Below are positions 36,778 through 45,131 of a stretch of DNA of 64,000 nt, piece after piece (position 1 is the first letter of the stretch; each line of letters begins with the position of its first letter). The notes beneath the pieces were generated by a model. The model saw only the letters and a list, made by a program, of their open reading frames with translations. It was not told the DNA's origin and did not search any database. The stretch is taken from assembly GCA_030412945.1 (NCBI GenBank), contig JAUHJS010000002.1, forward strand, positions 322,022 to 386,021, written 5' to 3'. Both the position numbers and the translations under genes were made by a program. Source of the DNA: Shiella aurantiaca. GTDB taxonomy: Bacteria > Bacteroidota > Bacteroidia > Cytophagales > Cyclobacteriaceae.

Positions 36778-37605
36778 ATGCACAAGACTGTTGTAGATGC
36801 GAATAGCAGCCCTTTCCGCCTAAACTTGCGGGAGCTGTGGGCCTATCGCGATTTGTTTATTATCCTCGCTTACCGCGATTTGCGCGTGCGCTATGCGCAA
36901 ACCTTTCTCGGGCTATTCTGGGCTTTTATTCAGCCCGCAGCCACCCTGCTGATATTCTCTGTTGTATTTGGACGAGCGGTAAAAGTAGATACAGGAGGTA
37001 TTCCCTATCCTGTCTTCGCTATTGCAGGCATGAGCGCCTGGACCTATTTTGCTTTTGTGCTCAACCAGTCAGGCAATAGTATTATTGGCGCGCAGGAAAT
37101 GGTGAAGAAAATTTATTTTCCACGTTTGGTTATTCCTTTGAGCAAGGCTGTAGTGGGGCTGGTAGATTTTGCCATTGTTATGCTTTTTCTGGTTGGGCTG
37201 ATGCTTATCTATCGGGTACCTATTTCTGCCAATATCTGGGCTTTGCCCTTCTTTTTGCTGCTAACGGTTGTTTCTTCTTTGGCGGTGGGGATATGGCTCA
37301 GCGCACTCACCATCCGCTACCGCGATTTTCAGCATGTGGTGCCCTTTATGGTGCAGTTTGGCTTATATGCTACACCTATTGCGTATCCGGCCGAGACGAT
37401 AGTGAAAAATTTGCCGCATTGGGCCAATGTGCTCTATTACCTCAACCCCATGGCAGGAGTGGTAGAAGGCTTCCGCTGGGCTATTATTGGCGGAGCCGCT
37501 CCATCTGAGTATAGCTGGATATCTTTTGGGCTTATCTTCCTGCTCTTTTTAAGCGGTATTGTGTACTTCAAAAAGATTGAAAAGGTAATGGCGGATATTG
37601 TGTAG
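36778..37605 (+). CDS. Polysaccharide ABC exporter permease (Wzm-like)
   Basis: This 275-residue ABC-2 type permease has six membrane helices and the polysaccharide-export features RDLRVRYAQTFLGLFWAFIQP, FAGMSAWTYFA-type first loop residues (AIAGMSAWTYF) and LSALTIRYRDFQHVVPF. It moves a lipid-linked glycan (O-antigen or capsule) across the inner membrane with its ATPase partner. That partner (38343-39566) is separated from it by a DUF559 gene and repeats, whereas wzm and wzt are usually adjacent. Confidence 0.93.
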   Translation: MHKTVVDANSSPFRLNLRELWAYRDLFIILAYRDLRVRYAQTFLGLFWAFIQPAATLLIFSVVFGRAVKVDTGGIPYPVFAIAGMSAWTYFAFVLNQSGNSIIGAQEMVKKIYFPRLVIPLSKAVVGLVDFAIVMLFLVGLMLIYRVPISANIWALPFFLLLTVVSSLAVGIWLSALTIRYRDFQHVVPFMVQFGLYATPIAYPAETIVKNLPHWANVLYYLNPMAGVVEGFRWAIIGGAAPSEYSWISFGLIFLLFLSGIVYFKKIEKVMADIV

Positions 37606-37614
37606 ATTTAAATT

Positions 37615-37657
37615 GAATCGCAGAACTGAAGAACCGCGGAGCCGCTAAGTCGCAAGG
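37615..37657 (-). repeat. Degenerate CTTAGCGG/CTTTGCGG-type repeat, inverted copy
   Basis: Read on the minus strand this stretch gives CCTTGCGACTTAGCGGC and CCGCGGTTCTTCAGTTCTGCG. It belongs with the plus-strand copies at 38267-38340 on the other side of the DUF559 gene, in opposite orientation. Confidence 0.45.
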
Positions 37658-37669
37658 AAATTGTATTAA

Positions 37670-38071
37670 ATGGATTTCTTTCATTATAACAAAAACTTAA
37701 AATCATTTGCTAGGCAACTTAGGAAAGACCCTACAAGAGCAGAAATAAGGATGTGGCAGAATGTGTTGAGAAACAAGCAGATGATGGGATATCGGTTTTT
37801 GAGACAACGAGCAATTGATAAATACATAGTAGACTTTTTTTGCAAAGAACTGAAGTTGATTATTGAGATAGATGGCATTACTCACCAGTGGGAAGAGGTA
37901 GCCAAGAAGGATGTGATACGGGAGGATCGTTTGAGGGAATTGGGTTACCAGATGCTCCGCTTTACAGATGATGAAGTGAAAGATGACTTGCCCAATGTGA
38001 TACGGACGCTGGAAAACTGGATTCTCGATTTTGAAGAACAATATGGAAGGCCAATACCTCCGGTGGAGTGA
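37670..38071 (+). CDS. DUF559 (Vsr/restriction-nuclease-fold) protein
   Basis: This 133-residue protein has the DUF559 signature: RKDPTRAEIRMWQNVLRNK, then YRFLRQRAIDKYIVDFFCKELKLIIEIDG, with the DF...EIDG residues of the PD-(D/E)XK-type core, and HQWEEVAKKDVIREDRLRELGY. The fold is that of Vsr-like single-strand nucleases; enzymatic activity of DUF559 proteins is mostly untested. It sits between wzm and wzt and is followed at once by a long inverted repeat (38074-38186). It is more AT-rich than wzm. The position and repeats suggest a mobile or selfish unit rather than part of glycan synthesis. Confidence 0.88.
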   Translation: MDFFHYNKNLKSFARQLRKDPTRAEIRMWQNVLRNKQMMGYRFLRQRAIDKYIVDFFCKELKLIIEIDGITHQWEEVAKKDVIREDRLRELGYQMLRFTDDEVKDDLPNVIRTLENWILDFEEQYGRPIPPVE

Positions 38072-38073
38072 GG

Positions 38074-38186
38074 GGTATGCCACCCACCTCACCTCCCTCA
38101 AGGGAGGGACAGAGTGTGGTAGCTATAATGAATTATCTTTCGAAGCACACCCTGTCCTCCCCTTAGAGGGGAGCTAGTGGGGTGCC
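38074..38186. repeat. Long imperfect inverted repeat with two hairpins downstream of DUF559
   Basis: The left arm (about 38074-38118) and right arm (about 38145-38186) are imperfect reverse complements over ~40 bases. Each arm also contains its own perfect 7-bp hairpin: CCTCCCT-CA-AGGGAGG (38092-38107) and CTCCCCT-TAG-AGGGGAG (38157-38173). The structure could fold as one long stem or two small hairpins, like REP or BIME-type elements. It begins 3 bases after the DUF559 stop. Confidence 0.75.
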
Positions 38187-38266
38187 TAAATTCTCTCAAA
38201 AAAACATCTAATGCCAAGCCACGAAGAATAAAAATGAAATGAATATTAGAATTAATGAAGAAAAAA

Positions 38267-38340
38267 ACACCTCGCCTTTGCGGTGAATAAAAATAGCGCC
38301 TTAGCGGTAAAAAAGAACAACATCTTTGCGGTAAAATAAA
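38267..38340 (+). repeat. Three degenerate CTTTGCGGT(G/A)AA units before wzt
   Basis: CCTTTGCGGTGAATAAAAA, CCTTAGCGGTAAAAAA and TCTTTGCGGTAAAATAAA follow each other at intervals of about 28-30 bases. The last includes CATCTTTG (38321-38328), one base from a TAnnTTTG -7 element, 14 bases before the wzt ATG, so it may act as the wzt promoter. Confidence 0.5.
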
Positions 38341-38342
38341 TC

Positions 38343-39566
38343 ATGACTGATATAGCCATTTCCGTACAAAACCTTGGTAAGAAATACACCATAGGCCACC
38401 AAAAGAGCGGTAGCCTACGCGAGAGCTTTGCCTCCAAGGTACGTGGACTGTTCACTCCTTCTAGCATGGAGCAGGAAGAGTTTTGGGCCTTGCGTGATAT
38501 CAATTTTGAAATCAAACGAGGCGAAGCTGTAGGCATCATTGGCCGTAATGGAGCCGGGAAAAGTACTTTGTTGAAAATTCTCAGCCGCATTACCGACCCC
38601 AGCACAGGCCGCTTTGAAATCAATGGCCGTGTGTCTTCCCTTTTAGAAGTGGGCACAGGGTTTCATCCCGAGCTTAGTGGACGTGAAAATATTTACCTTA
38701 ACGGTACCATTTTGGGTATGAAGCGGGCAGAGATTAAAGCCAAGTTTGATGAAATAGTGTCTTTTAGTGGGGTAGAAAAGTTTATTGATACCCCTGTAAA
38801 GCACTATAGTAGCGGCATGAAAGTGCGTCTAGCGTTTAGCGTAGCTGCACACCTTGAACCCGAAATCCTTATTGTAGATGAAGTATTGGCCGTAGGCGAT
38901 GCCGAGTTTCAAAAAAAGTGCCTCGGCAAAATGGACGAGGTAAGTAAAAATGAAGGGAGGACTGTGGTTTTTGTTAGCCACAATATGGTGGCTGTCGAAT
39001 CATTGTGCAAATACGGATTATTGATAGAGGATGGAATAATTAAACTTAATGACAATATTGGAAATATTGTTAATGGTTATTTGAATTCGTTAAGGGCTTA
39101 TGAAAGCTCAGTACAAAAGAGTCGGATTATGACTCTCGAATTAATGAAACTAGTTTCCGTAAAAAATGAGCCTAATAATTTAGTTAAATGTGGATCAACT
39201 TTTTCAATATTAATGCTAATCAGGAATGATTCAAATATCATTCTTGATAATGTAAGGGTAGCATTGGGTATTTCTAATTTAGAAGGGCAACGAATTTTGC
39301 ATTTGGATACGGCATTGAATAATCAAGGAATAAAATTGCGATCAGAAAGTGCAACTCAAGTTGAATTCGTTCTTGAAAACAATCCTTTAATTCAAGGTGT
39401 TTATTTTGTGACAGTTTTTATTTCATATAAAGATGAGCCTCAGATTTGGGTTAAGGATTTTATGATGTTCACAGTGGTTGAAGGCAACTTTTATGGTAGT
39501 GGTAGACTTCCTAAAAAAGAGCAAGCGCAGGTGTTAGTTCCTTTTAATATTAAATTAAATGATTGA
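38343..39566 (+). CDS. Polysaccharide ABC exporter ATPase with C-terminal Wzt domain
   Basis: This 407-residue ATPase powers glycan export with the Wzm-like permease. Residues 1-~240 form the ABC domain: Walker A IIGRNGAGKST (~67-75), signature YSSGMKVRLAF (~155-164), Walker B ILIVDEVLAVGD (~175-186) and H-loop His213 in FVSHNM. Residues ~260-407 form a Wzt-type C-terminal beta domain, which in known exporters binds the end of the finished glycan and gives specificity. GC content falls from about 48 % to below 30 % between about 38,950 and 39,000, just after the H-loop. The two domains therefore appear to have different origins. Confidence 0.93.
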   Translation: MTDIAISVQNLGKKYTIGHQKSGSLRESFASKVRGLFTPSSMEQEEFWALRDINFEIKRGEAVGIIGRNGAGKSTLLKILSRITDPSTGRFEINGRVSSLLEVGTGFHPELSGRENIYLNGTILGMKRAEIKAKFDEIVSFSGVEKFIDTPVKHYSSGMKVRLAFSVAAHLEPEILIVDEVLAVGDAEFQKKCLGKMDEVSKNEGRTVVFVSHNMVAVESLCKYGLLIEDGIIKLNDNIGNIVNGYLNSLRAYESSVQKSRIMTLELMKLVSVKNEPNNLVKCGSTFSILMLIRNDSNIILDNVRVALGISNLEGQRILHLDTALNNQGIKLRSESATQVEFVLENNPLIQGVYFVTVFISYKDEPQIWVKDFMMFTVVEGNFYGSGRLPKKEQAQVLVPFNIKLND

Positions 39567-40257
39567 TCTATTTTATAGGATTCTAAGGTTTGCTTCCCAA
39601 GCTAGCAGTTCAAAACATTCGGATGGTCTCTTTAAGACGGTTCGATACGTTTTTAAATATGTAAGGTACTCCAAACAAAATGTCAATAGCTTGGAAATAA
39701 AATTACCTTGGTACACATACTCTTCAATTAGATATTTGTCCAAAGTACTCAAAAAGGAATTTGCTGTTTTTGAATTTGGAACAGGAGGGTCTTCGTTATA
39801 TTATTCAAGTCGAGTTGCAAGGGTAGAATGTGTTGAACATGACATGGATTGGTATAATTTAGTTTTGAATCACATCAAATATAATAAGATAAAAAATGTA
39901 TTCTGTGAATTGAAAATTCCCCAAAAGAGCATTGATTCTGATGAGACGTACAAATCTGTTGTTTTCAAAGAAATTTATCCAAACCTAAGCTTTGAAGAAT
40001 ATTGTAAGTATATAGATAGCTTCCCAGATAGTCATTTCGACCTAATTGCCATTGACGGGAGGGCTAGGGTTGGGTCTTTAAAACATTCGTTGTCAAAAAT
40101 TAAACCTACAGGTTTGATTTTAATTGATAATTCAGAAAGAGTTGAGTATAATGCTATTCGGTTTGCTTTAGTAAAAGCAGGATGGGTAGAGAAAACGTTT
40201 AAAGGGCCAGGCCCATACAGTGAAAAATTTTGGCAAACGTCTATATGGAACAGGTAG
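39559..40257 (+). CDS. SAM-dependent methyltransferase-like protein
   Basis: This 232-residue protein has a Rossmann-like core: FAVFEFGTGGSSLYYSS (motif I), VECVEHDMDWY (the acidic end of strand 2), DLIAIDGRAR and GLILIDNSERVEYN. It has the general form of class I methyltransferases, but the glycine motif is atypical, so another function is possible. It overlaps wzt by 8 bases and the next gene by 13, and lies in the AT-rich glycan cassette. It may methylate a sugar in the exported glycan. Confidence 0.75.
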   Translation: MIDLFYRILRFASQASSSKHSDGLFKTVRYVFKYVRYSKQNVNSLEIKLPWYTYSSIRYLSKVLKKEFAVFEFGTGGSSLYYSSRVARVECVEHDMDWYNLVLNHIKYNKIKNVFCELKIPQKSIDSDETYKSVVFKEIYPNLSFEEYCKYIDSFPDSHFDLIAIDGRARVGSLKHSLSKIKPTGLILIDNSERVEYNAIRFALVKAGWVEKTFKGPGPYSEKFWQTSIWNR

Positions 40258-40928
40258 ATATAAAGTACTTGACAAATAGGAGAGTTCCTTTTTATCAAGT
40301 TGCAAGTAAGTATATTAAAGATGGTGATTGTGTTTTGGATATTGGTTGTGGATTGGGTGATTTTGCAGATCTAATCAATAAAGAAAATATTATTCTTTTT
40401 GACGGAAATCCTGAAACCGTAGAGTATCTCACAAAAAAAGGTTACCCAAAAGTGATTTTAGGTATTTTGCCAGAAATACCAGTAGCTGATAGTAGCGTAA
40501 ATATTGTTCATTGTTCACATATATTTGAGCATTTAGAGCCAACTTTATTATACGATAGTCTTAAGGAAATTGATAGGATTCTTGCAGAAAAGGGTTATTT
40601 AATCATAAGCACTCCACTTCTTTGGTCAAAATTTTATGACGATTTATCTCATGTAAAACCATACTCTTCATATGTTTTTAAAAAGTATATGGTGTTTGGA
40701 ATTAAAGGGTCTACGACTAGATCTATTATCTCAAACAGATATAAAGTAATTGAGGAGGTTGAGCGATTTTCTTTACAAGAAGAAAATAGCAATTATGTTA
40801 TTACTAGAATGAATGTGTTCACCTTTGCAATTAAACATATATTCAGGCTTCAAAGGTTACTCCTATCAAAAATCGGGTTGAAAAGGGTTGAAAAAAGTGG
40901 GTATACTCTAGTCCTACAAAAGGGGTAA
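40245..40928 (+). CDS. Class I SAM-dependent methyltransferase
   Basis: This 227-residue enzyme has a clear SAM motif VLDIGCGLGDFADL, then ILFDGNPETVEYL, followed by VHCSHIFEHLEPTLL and RILAEKGYLIISTP, matching the Methyltransf_11 type. It probably methylates a sugar or terminates glycan chains. ATG 40245 is preferred over TTG 40230. The next gene starts 3 bases after the stop. Confidence 0.88.
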   Translation: MEQVDIKYLTNRRVPFYQVASKYIKDGDCVLDIGCGLGDFADLINKENIILFDGNPETVEYLTKKGYPKVILGILPEIPVADSSVNIVHCSHIFEHLEPTLLYDSLKEIDRILAEKGYLIISTPLLWSKFYDDLSHVKPYSSYVFKKYMVFGIKGSTTRSIISNRYKVIEEVERFSLQEENSNYVITRMNVFTFAIKHIFRLQRLLLSKIGLKRVEKSGYTLVLQKG

Positions 40929-40931
40929 TCG

Positions 40932-41939
40932 ATGAAGGCGTTAATTTGTTTAACTCATTACGAAAGACTAGATTATTTAAGAAAGTTTTCTCCTTCTTAT
41001 TATAATTATTGCTTTTTAGATAATCGTTTTGATTTTCTTGTGGCCATAGATGGGAGCGCATACCCATTAATAGAGTTTTGCAAAGAGAATCATATCCCTT
41101 ACATGTACTCCGATATTGCTGAAGGAGTTGGGATTAACAAGAACAGAGTGTTAAATACATTTACAGGGTATGATTTTTATTTTTTTATCGATGACGATGT
41201 AGAGTTAATTAATCATGAGGTTTTTATGGAAATTATCCTCTTTGCACAGGAAAGTAATTTCCAGCATATTTCGCTTGGTGAGGATTGTCGGTTTTTTGGA
41301 AATAGAAAAGACGTTGTAATCAATAATTTTGATATTGCATTCTCTGACTTTGGGAGTGGGGCATTTAATTTTTTTACAAGCATTGGTTTAAAGACTGTAG
41401 GTGGATTTCATTCTGAGTTCGCAAAATATAAAAGATATGGACACACAGAGCATTCTCGCAGATTCTCGCTGAACGGTCTGTCTAAAAGTTCTTTTGTGTA
41501 TATTAAAAGTTTATCAGATAATTTTATTTGGCACAACCCAAAGGGGGATAAGCCTCTAATAGAGGAAACAAATGACAAAATATCTATCGTTGAGAAAACT
41601 ATAATGGAGGAAAAATTATTATTTTATCCATTCATTACATTTTCTAAATTCTATACTTTCAAATATGATTATCCAGAGTGGTTACCTTTAAGGAGGCCAT
41701 ATGTTTCACCTTTTCTAAGTTTTAAAGAAGAACGCGAAATTGTTGCTATTCATTCTTTGATTAAATCAAAAGAGAGTATAAAAATAAAGAAATATTCGCG
41801 CTCGTACTTTTTTTTATTTAAGTATTTATTTTATTCCTTTCCTTTCATTCGGTATAAAAAAGTGCCTGTTGCTATATTTTTTAATTTTTTGCTAAAGGAA
41901 AAAACTTTACTCAAAGAGCTTGAAAACTTGAGGTTTTGA
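40932..41939 (+). CDS. GT-A fold glycosyltransferase-like protein
   Basis: This 335-residue protein begins MKALICLTHYERLDYL, has DFLVAIDGSAY and a metal-binding-type acidic motif FFIDDDVEL, then GSGAFNFFTSIGLKTVGGF and ...GHTEHSRRF. The order is that of GT-A (family 2-like) transferases, though it is divergent. A C-terminal aromatic and basic segment (SYFFLFKYLFYSFPF) may associate with the membrane. It is very AT-rich and lies in the glycan cassette. It overlaps the next gene's TTG start. Confidence 0.75.
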   Translation: MKALICLTHYERLDYLRKFSPSYYNYCFLDNRFDFLVAIDGSAYPLIEFCKENHIPYMYSDIAEGVGINKNRVLNTFTGYDFYFFIDDDVELINHEVFMEIILFAQESNFQHISLGEDCRFFGNRKDVVINNFDIAFSDFGSGAFNFFTSIGLKTVGGFHSEFAKYKRYGHTEHSRRFSLNGLSKSSFVYIKSLSDNFIWHNPKGDKPLIEETNDKISIVEKTIMEEKLLFYPFITFSKFYTFKYDYPEWLPLRRPYVSPFLSFKEEREIVAIHSLIKSKESIKIKKYSRSYFFLFKYLFYSFPFIRYKKVPVAIFFNFLLKEKTLLKELENLRF

Positions 41940-42907
41940 ATAATAAAGTTTCAATTTTAATGCCGGCATATAATGCCTCTCAGTATATTTTAGTAGCAGT
42001 TGATTCTATTGTTAATCAAACCTATCAAAATTGGGAATTGTTAATTTGTGATGATTGCTCAAATGATTCAACATTAGAGTTGATAAGTAAATTTACAGAC
42101 ACTAGGATAAAAATTTTCCAAAATGCCAAGAATGAAGGTTATCTAAAAACATGCAATTTTCTCTTTAAACAGGCCTCTGGTCAGTTGATAACCTTTCAAG
42201 ATGCAGATGATTGGTCTAATCTATTTAGAATTGAAAAGCAAGTTGGCGAGTTTGTTAAAGATTCTGCGTTGGGCATATGCGGGACTTATGCTAAGTACTA
42301 TAATTCAGACGGTACAAAAGCTACTTTGGAGAAGAAGCCAATGCTTACTGATGAAGAAATAAAAAGAGAAATTATAAATAAGAGCCAATTTTGTGGTGCA
42401 TCAATAATGATTAGAGATTCGGTTTACCAAACTGTTGGTGGTTATAGAGATTGGTTTGATAGAATTGGAAATGAAGACTATGATTGGAGTGCGAGAATTG
42501 TGGAAAACTTCAAGGCAATAAATATTCCCGAATTTCTCTACTTCGTGAGACAGAGCGAAGGTTCAATCTCAAGGGTGGTTAGAAGTCCAAGACAATTAGT
42601 AAGTTCACAAGTAGTTCAGCAATTAATAAATCAAAGACAAGGGTTCGGCTTTGATTGGTTAGAGAGTGGAAATGACGAGAGCTTAAATAAATTTGAATTG
42701 AGCCTTCTGGAGCCATTTGTTAAGGATCCTAGTTTGATTTACCGCAAATCAGCAGATATAAATTGGTTTAATAATAACAATAAGCTATATCTGTTTGCTT
42801 CAATGAAGGCCGTTAATGCTCGGCCATTAGTTGTTTTGAATTGGAAGTATTTTATGATGTCATTCTACAGGTATATTGTATATAAGCTTTTTTCTAATCA
42901 GAAATGA
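41936..42907 (+). CDS. Family 2 glycosyltransferase
   Basis: This 323-residue GT-A enzyme shows VSILMPAYNASQYI, ICDDCSNDST, the DXD-type ITFQDADDW and IGNEDYDWSARI. It transfers a sugar during assembly of the surface glycan. The start is TTG at 41936, overlapping the previous stop; the stop overlaps the next start (ATGA). Such tight overlaps run through the whole AT-rich cassette and indicate one operon. Confidence 0.92.
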   Translation: MNNKVSILMPAYNASQYILVAVDSIVNQTYQNWELLICDDCSNDSTLELISKFTDTRIKIFQNAKNEGYLKTCNFLFKQASGQLITFQDADDWSNLFRIEKQVGEFVKDSALGICGTYAKYYNSDGTKATLEKKPMLTDEEIKREIINKSQFCGASIMIRDSVYQTVGGYRDWFDRIGNEDYDWSARIVENFKAINIPEFLYFVRQSEGSISRVVRSPRQLVSSQVVQQLINQRQGFGFDWLESGNDESLNKFELSLLEPFVKDPSLIYRKSADINWFNNNNKLYLFASMKAVNARPLVVLNWKYFMMSFYRYIVYKLFSNQK

Positions 42908-44013
42908 ACGTTTTATACATTGCTGATCCCAATTCTATCCATGATTTAAAATGGGTAAACCAACTCAGTCAAATGGGTGTATCCGCTTTTTGGTTGCCCA
43001 GAACTCAACATTATAAAGCCAATCACTCTTTAATTCAAATCGATACCATTCGTGATTTCTCTATTGTTCGCTTTCCTATTACTATATGGCAAGTAATAAA
43101 ATTAAAAAGACTACTTATAAAGTATAAAATTGATATTATTCATATTATGTATGCGGAGCCTAATGCACTCTGGTGTAATTTTAGGGGATTCTTATCGGTA
43201 CCTATGTTTATAACATGCCGAGGTACCGATGTGTTAAAGACCATTCCGGAAACTTTCAAAAAACATACACTCATAAATTACTTGGTAGCACCGCTCTATA
43301 AAAGAGCCTTTTTGAAGGCCGATGCCATTACGGCCACATCTAGCAAGCAAATTCTAGAAGTTAAAAAATTTACAACAAATGTTATACAAGTAGAATTGAT
43401 TAGAACAGGAGTAGATTTTAAAAGTATACAACAGCCAATATCAGAACATTCACAAACTGCACAATTAATACCCTATCTTCTTTTTCCAAGATATATAAAA
43501 CCCCTTTATAATCACGAATTTGCACTAAATGCAATCGCTCTTTTACCGGACACCATAAAGCAAAAATATAAAATGGTTTTTGTGGGTAAAGATGCCGGAG
43601 ATGCCGATTATCAAAAACGATTATTGGCACAAATGGCCGAAATGCCCAATGTTGATTTTGTGTTTCTCCACAAACAATCACAAGCAGCAATAATTGAATT
43701 ATATAAAAAGGCAAGTGCAGTTATTATGACGCCCCTGTCAGATGGAAGTCCGGTTAGTGCCTTAGAAGCTTATGCCTGTGAAACACCTGTAATACTTCCT
43801 CCATTGCCCTATGATGAAGATTTATTCGATTCCTCCTTTCATCATTTCCCTTATTGGCAAGCAGAAACCTTGGCCGAAACTATAGTAAAAGTTCTTGCGA
43901 TGGGAGTTAAACCCTATGTAGGGGAGCATAAACGAACCTTAATTGATGTAAAGGCCAATATGAACAAAGTGTATCATCAGTACCAAAAGATTTTGAAGTT
44001 AAAACATAATTAA
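42904..44013 (+). CDS. Family 4 glycosyltransferase
   Basis: This 369-residue GT-B enzyme has MNVLYIADPNSIHDLKWV, FITCRGTDVLK, LIRTGVDF, YKMVFVGKDAGDADY and the C-terminal SDGSPVSALEAYACETPVI, where the nucleotide-sugar diphosphate is bound. It probably adds one sugar to the surface glycan. It is separated from the next gene by 37 bases. Confidence 0.9.
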   Translation: MNVLYIADPNSIHDLKWVNQLSQMGVSAFWLPRTQHYKANHSLIQIDTIRDFSIVRFPITIWQVIKLKRLLIKYKIDIIHIMYAEPNALWCNFRGFLSVPMFITCRGTDVLKTIPETFKKHTLINYLVAPLYKRAFLKADAITATSSKQILEVKKFTTNVIQVELIRTGVDFKSIQQPISEHSQTAQLIPYLLFPRYIKPLYNHEFALNAIALLPDTIKQKYKMVFVGKDAGDADYQKRLLAQMAEMPNVDFVFLHKQSQAAIIELYKKASAVIMTPLSDGSPVSALEAYACETPVILPPLPYDEDLFDSSFHHFPYWQAETLAETIVKVLAMGVKPYVGEHKRTLIDVKANMNKVYHQYQKILKLKHN

Positions 44014-44050
44014 CTATTGCTTTCCGAGGTTAAACCAATTCAATCACTAT

Positions 44051-45127
44051 TTGAAACTAGAAAACAAAAATATCCTGCTCATCTCCCCCGAGCCTTGGGA
44101 GCATCTTTTTGTCTCTAAGCATCATTATGCTACTCATTTGGCCGAAAGAGGAAACAAAGTGTTTTTTTTAGGGCCGCCTGAGGATGAGTATTCTTTGCAA
44201 GAGACCCAATTCTCTAACCTTTGGCGTTTGGGCTACAAAGGTTTCCCTAAGGGGATACGATTTTATCCATCTTTTGTTCAACGTTGGTTAATAAGAAGAA
44301 AGTTTGAATATCTGCAGCAAATGACCAAAACTAAGTTTGATCTCGTTTGGTCATTTGATAATTCTGTTTTTTATGATTTTTCAGCTTTGTCAAAGAATGT
44401 ATTTTGTATTAGTCATATTGTAGATTTGAATCAAAATTTCCAAACCGCTAAAGCGGCTAGTACTGCTAATTTGTGCATTGGGGTAATTCCAAAAATTGTT
44501 ATGCGTTTGAACATTCATAATCCTAAGACCATACTGATTACTCATGGGACAAAAGAGTGGAAGAATTCATCTGATAAGATTATGGCTCTTCCTGGTTCTA
44601 ATTCGATAAAGGCTGTTTATGCTGGTAATTTAGCCATGCCATTTATTGATTGGATAATTTTAAAGACATTATTTGGGAAACATCCTGATGTGGATTTTAT
44701 TTTAGTTGGTAGCAATCATGAAGTAGCCGAACGAACACTTTGTAATAATAAATTCAATAACCTCTTCTTCCTACCGCAAGTCTCATCTAAAGTGCTTTCC
44801 GGTTATTTAAAGGCTGCGGATATTTTATTATTAGCTTATACTTCACAGTACTATGAGAATTATGCCTCACCTCATAAGCTATTAGAATATTTTGCATCAG
44901 GAAAAACCATTGTGGCTACTTGGTCGGATGAATATCAAAAGCAATATGAGGAGTCGCTGATTTTGATGAGCAAGAGTCCTGAAGAGTTTGATGTACATTT
45001 TACTGAAGTGAAACAAAATTTTAAAATATGGAATACCTCAGAAAAAGCATTGAAACGAATAAATTTTGCTTTGGCAAATACTTATGTTCAAAAAATAAAT
45101 CAGGTAGAAAAGGCTTTAACTAGTTGA
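44051..45127 (+). CDS. GT-B glycosyltransferase
   Basis: This 358-residue protein begins NILLISPEPWEHLFVSKHH, with HLAERGNKVFFLGPP as first Rossmann unit. The second domain has AVYAGNLAMPFIDW, FILVGSNHEV and YTSQYYENYASPHKLLEYFASGKTIV. The layout matches GT-B (family 1/4-like) transferases of polysaccharide loci. TTG 44051 is the apparent start. The next gene starts 4 bases after the stop. Confidence 0.82.
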   Translation: MKLENKNILLISPEPWEHLFVSKHHYATHLAERGNKVFFLGPPEDEYSLQETQFSNLWRLGYKGFPKGIRFYPSFVQRWLIRRKFEYLQQMTKTKFDLVWSFDNSVFYDFSALSKNVFCISHIVDLNQNFQTAKAASTANLCIGVIPKIVMRLNIHNPKTILITHGTKEWKNSSDKIMALPGSNSIKAVYAGNLAMPFIDWIILKTLFGKHPDVDFILVGSNHEVAERTLCNNKFNNLFFLPQVSSKVLSGYLKAADILLLAYTSQYYENYASPHKLLEYFASGKTIVATWSDEYQKQYEESLILMSKSPEEFDVHFTEVKQNFKIWNTSEKALKRINFALANTYVQKINQVEKALTS

Positions 45128-45131
45128 TAGA

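Noticed and set aside
37670-38186. DUF559 gene and palindrome as an insertion sequence
   Set aside because: There is no transposase, no terminal inverted repeats around the gene and no target-site duplication that I can see, so it is reported as a possible REP-like unit only.
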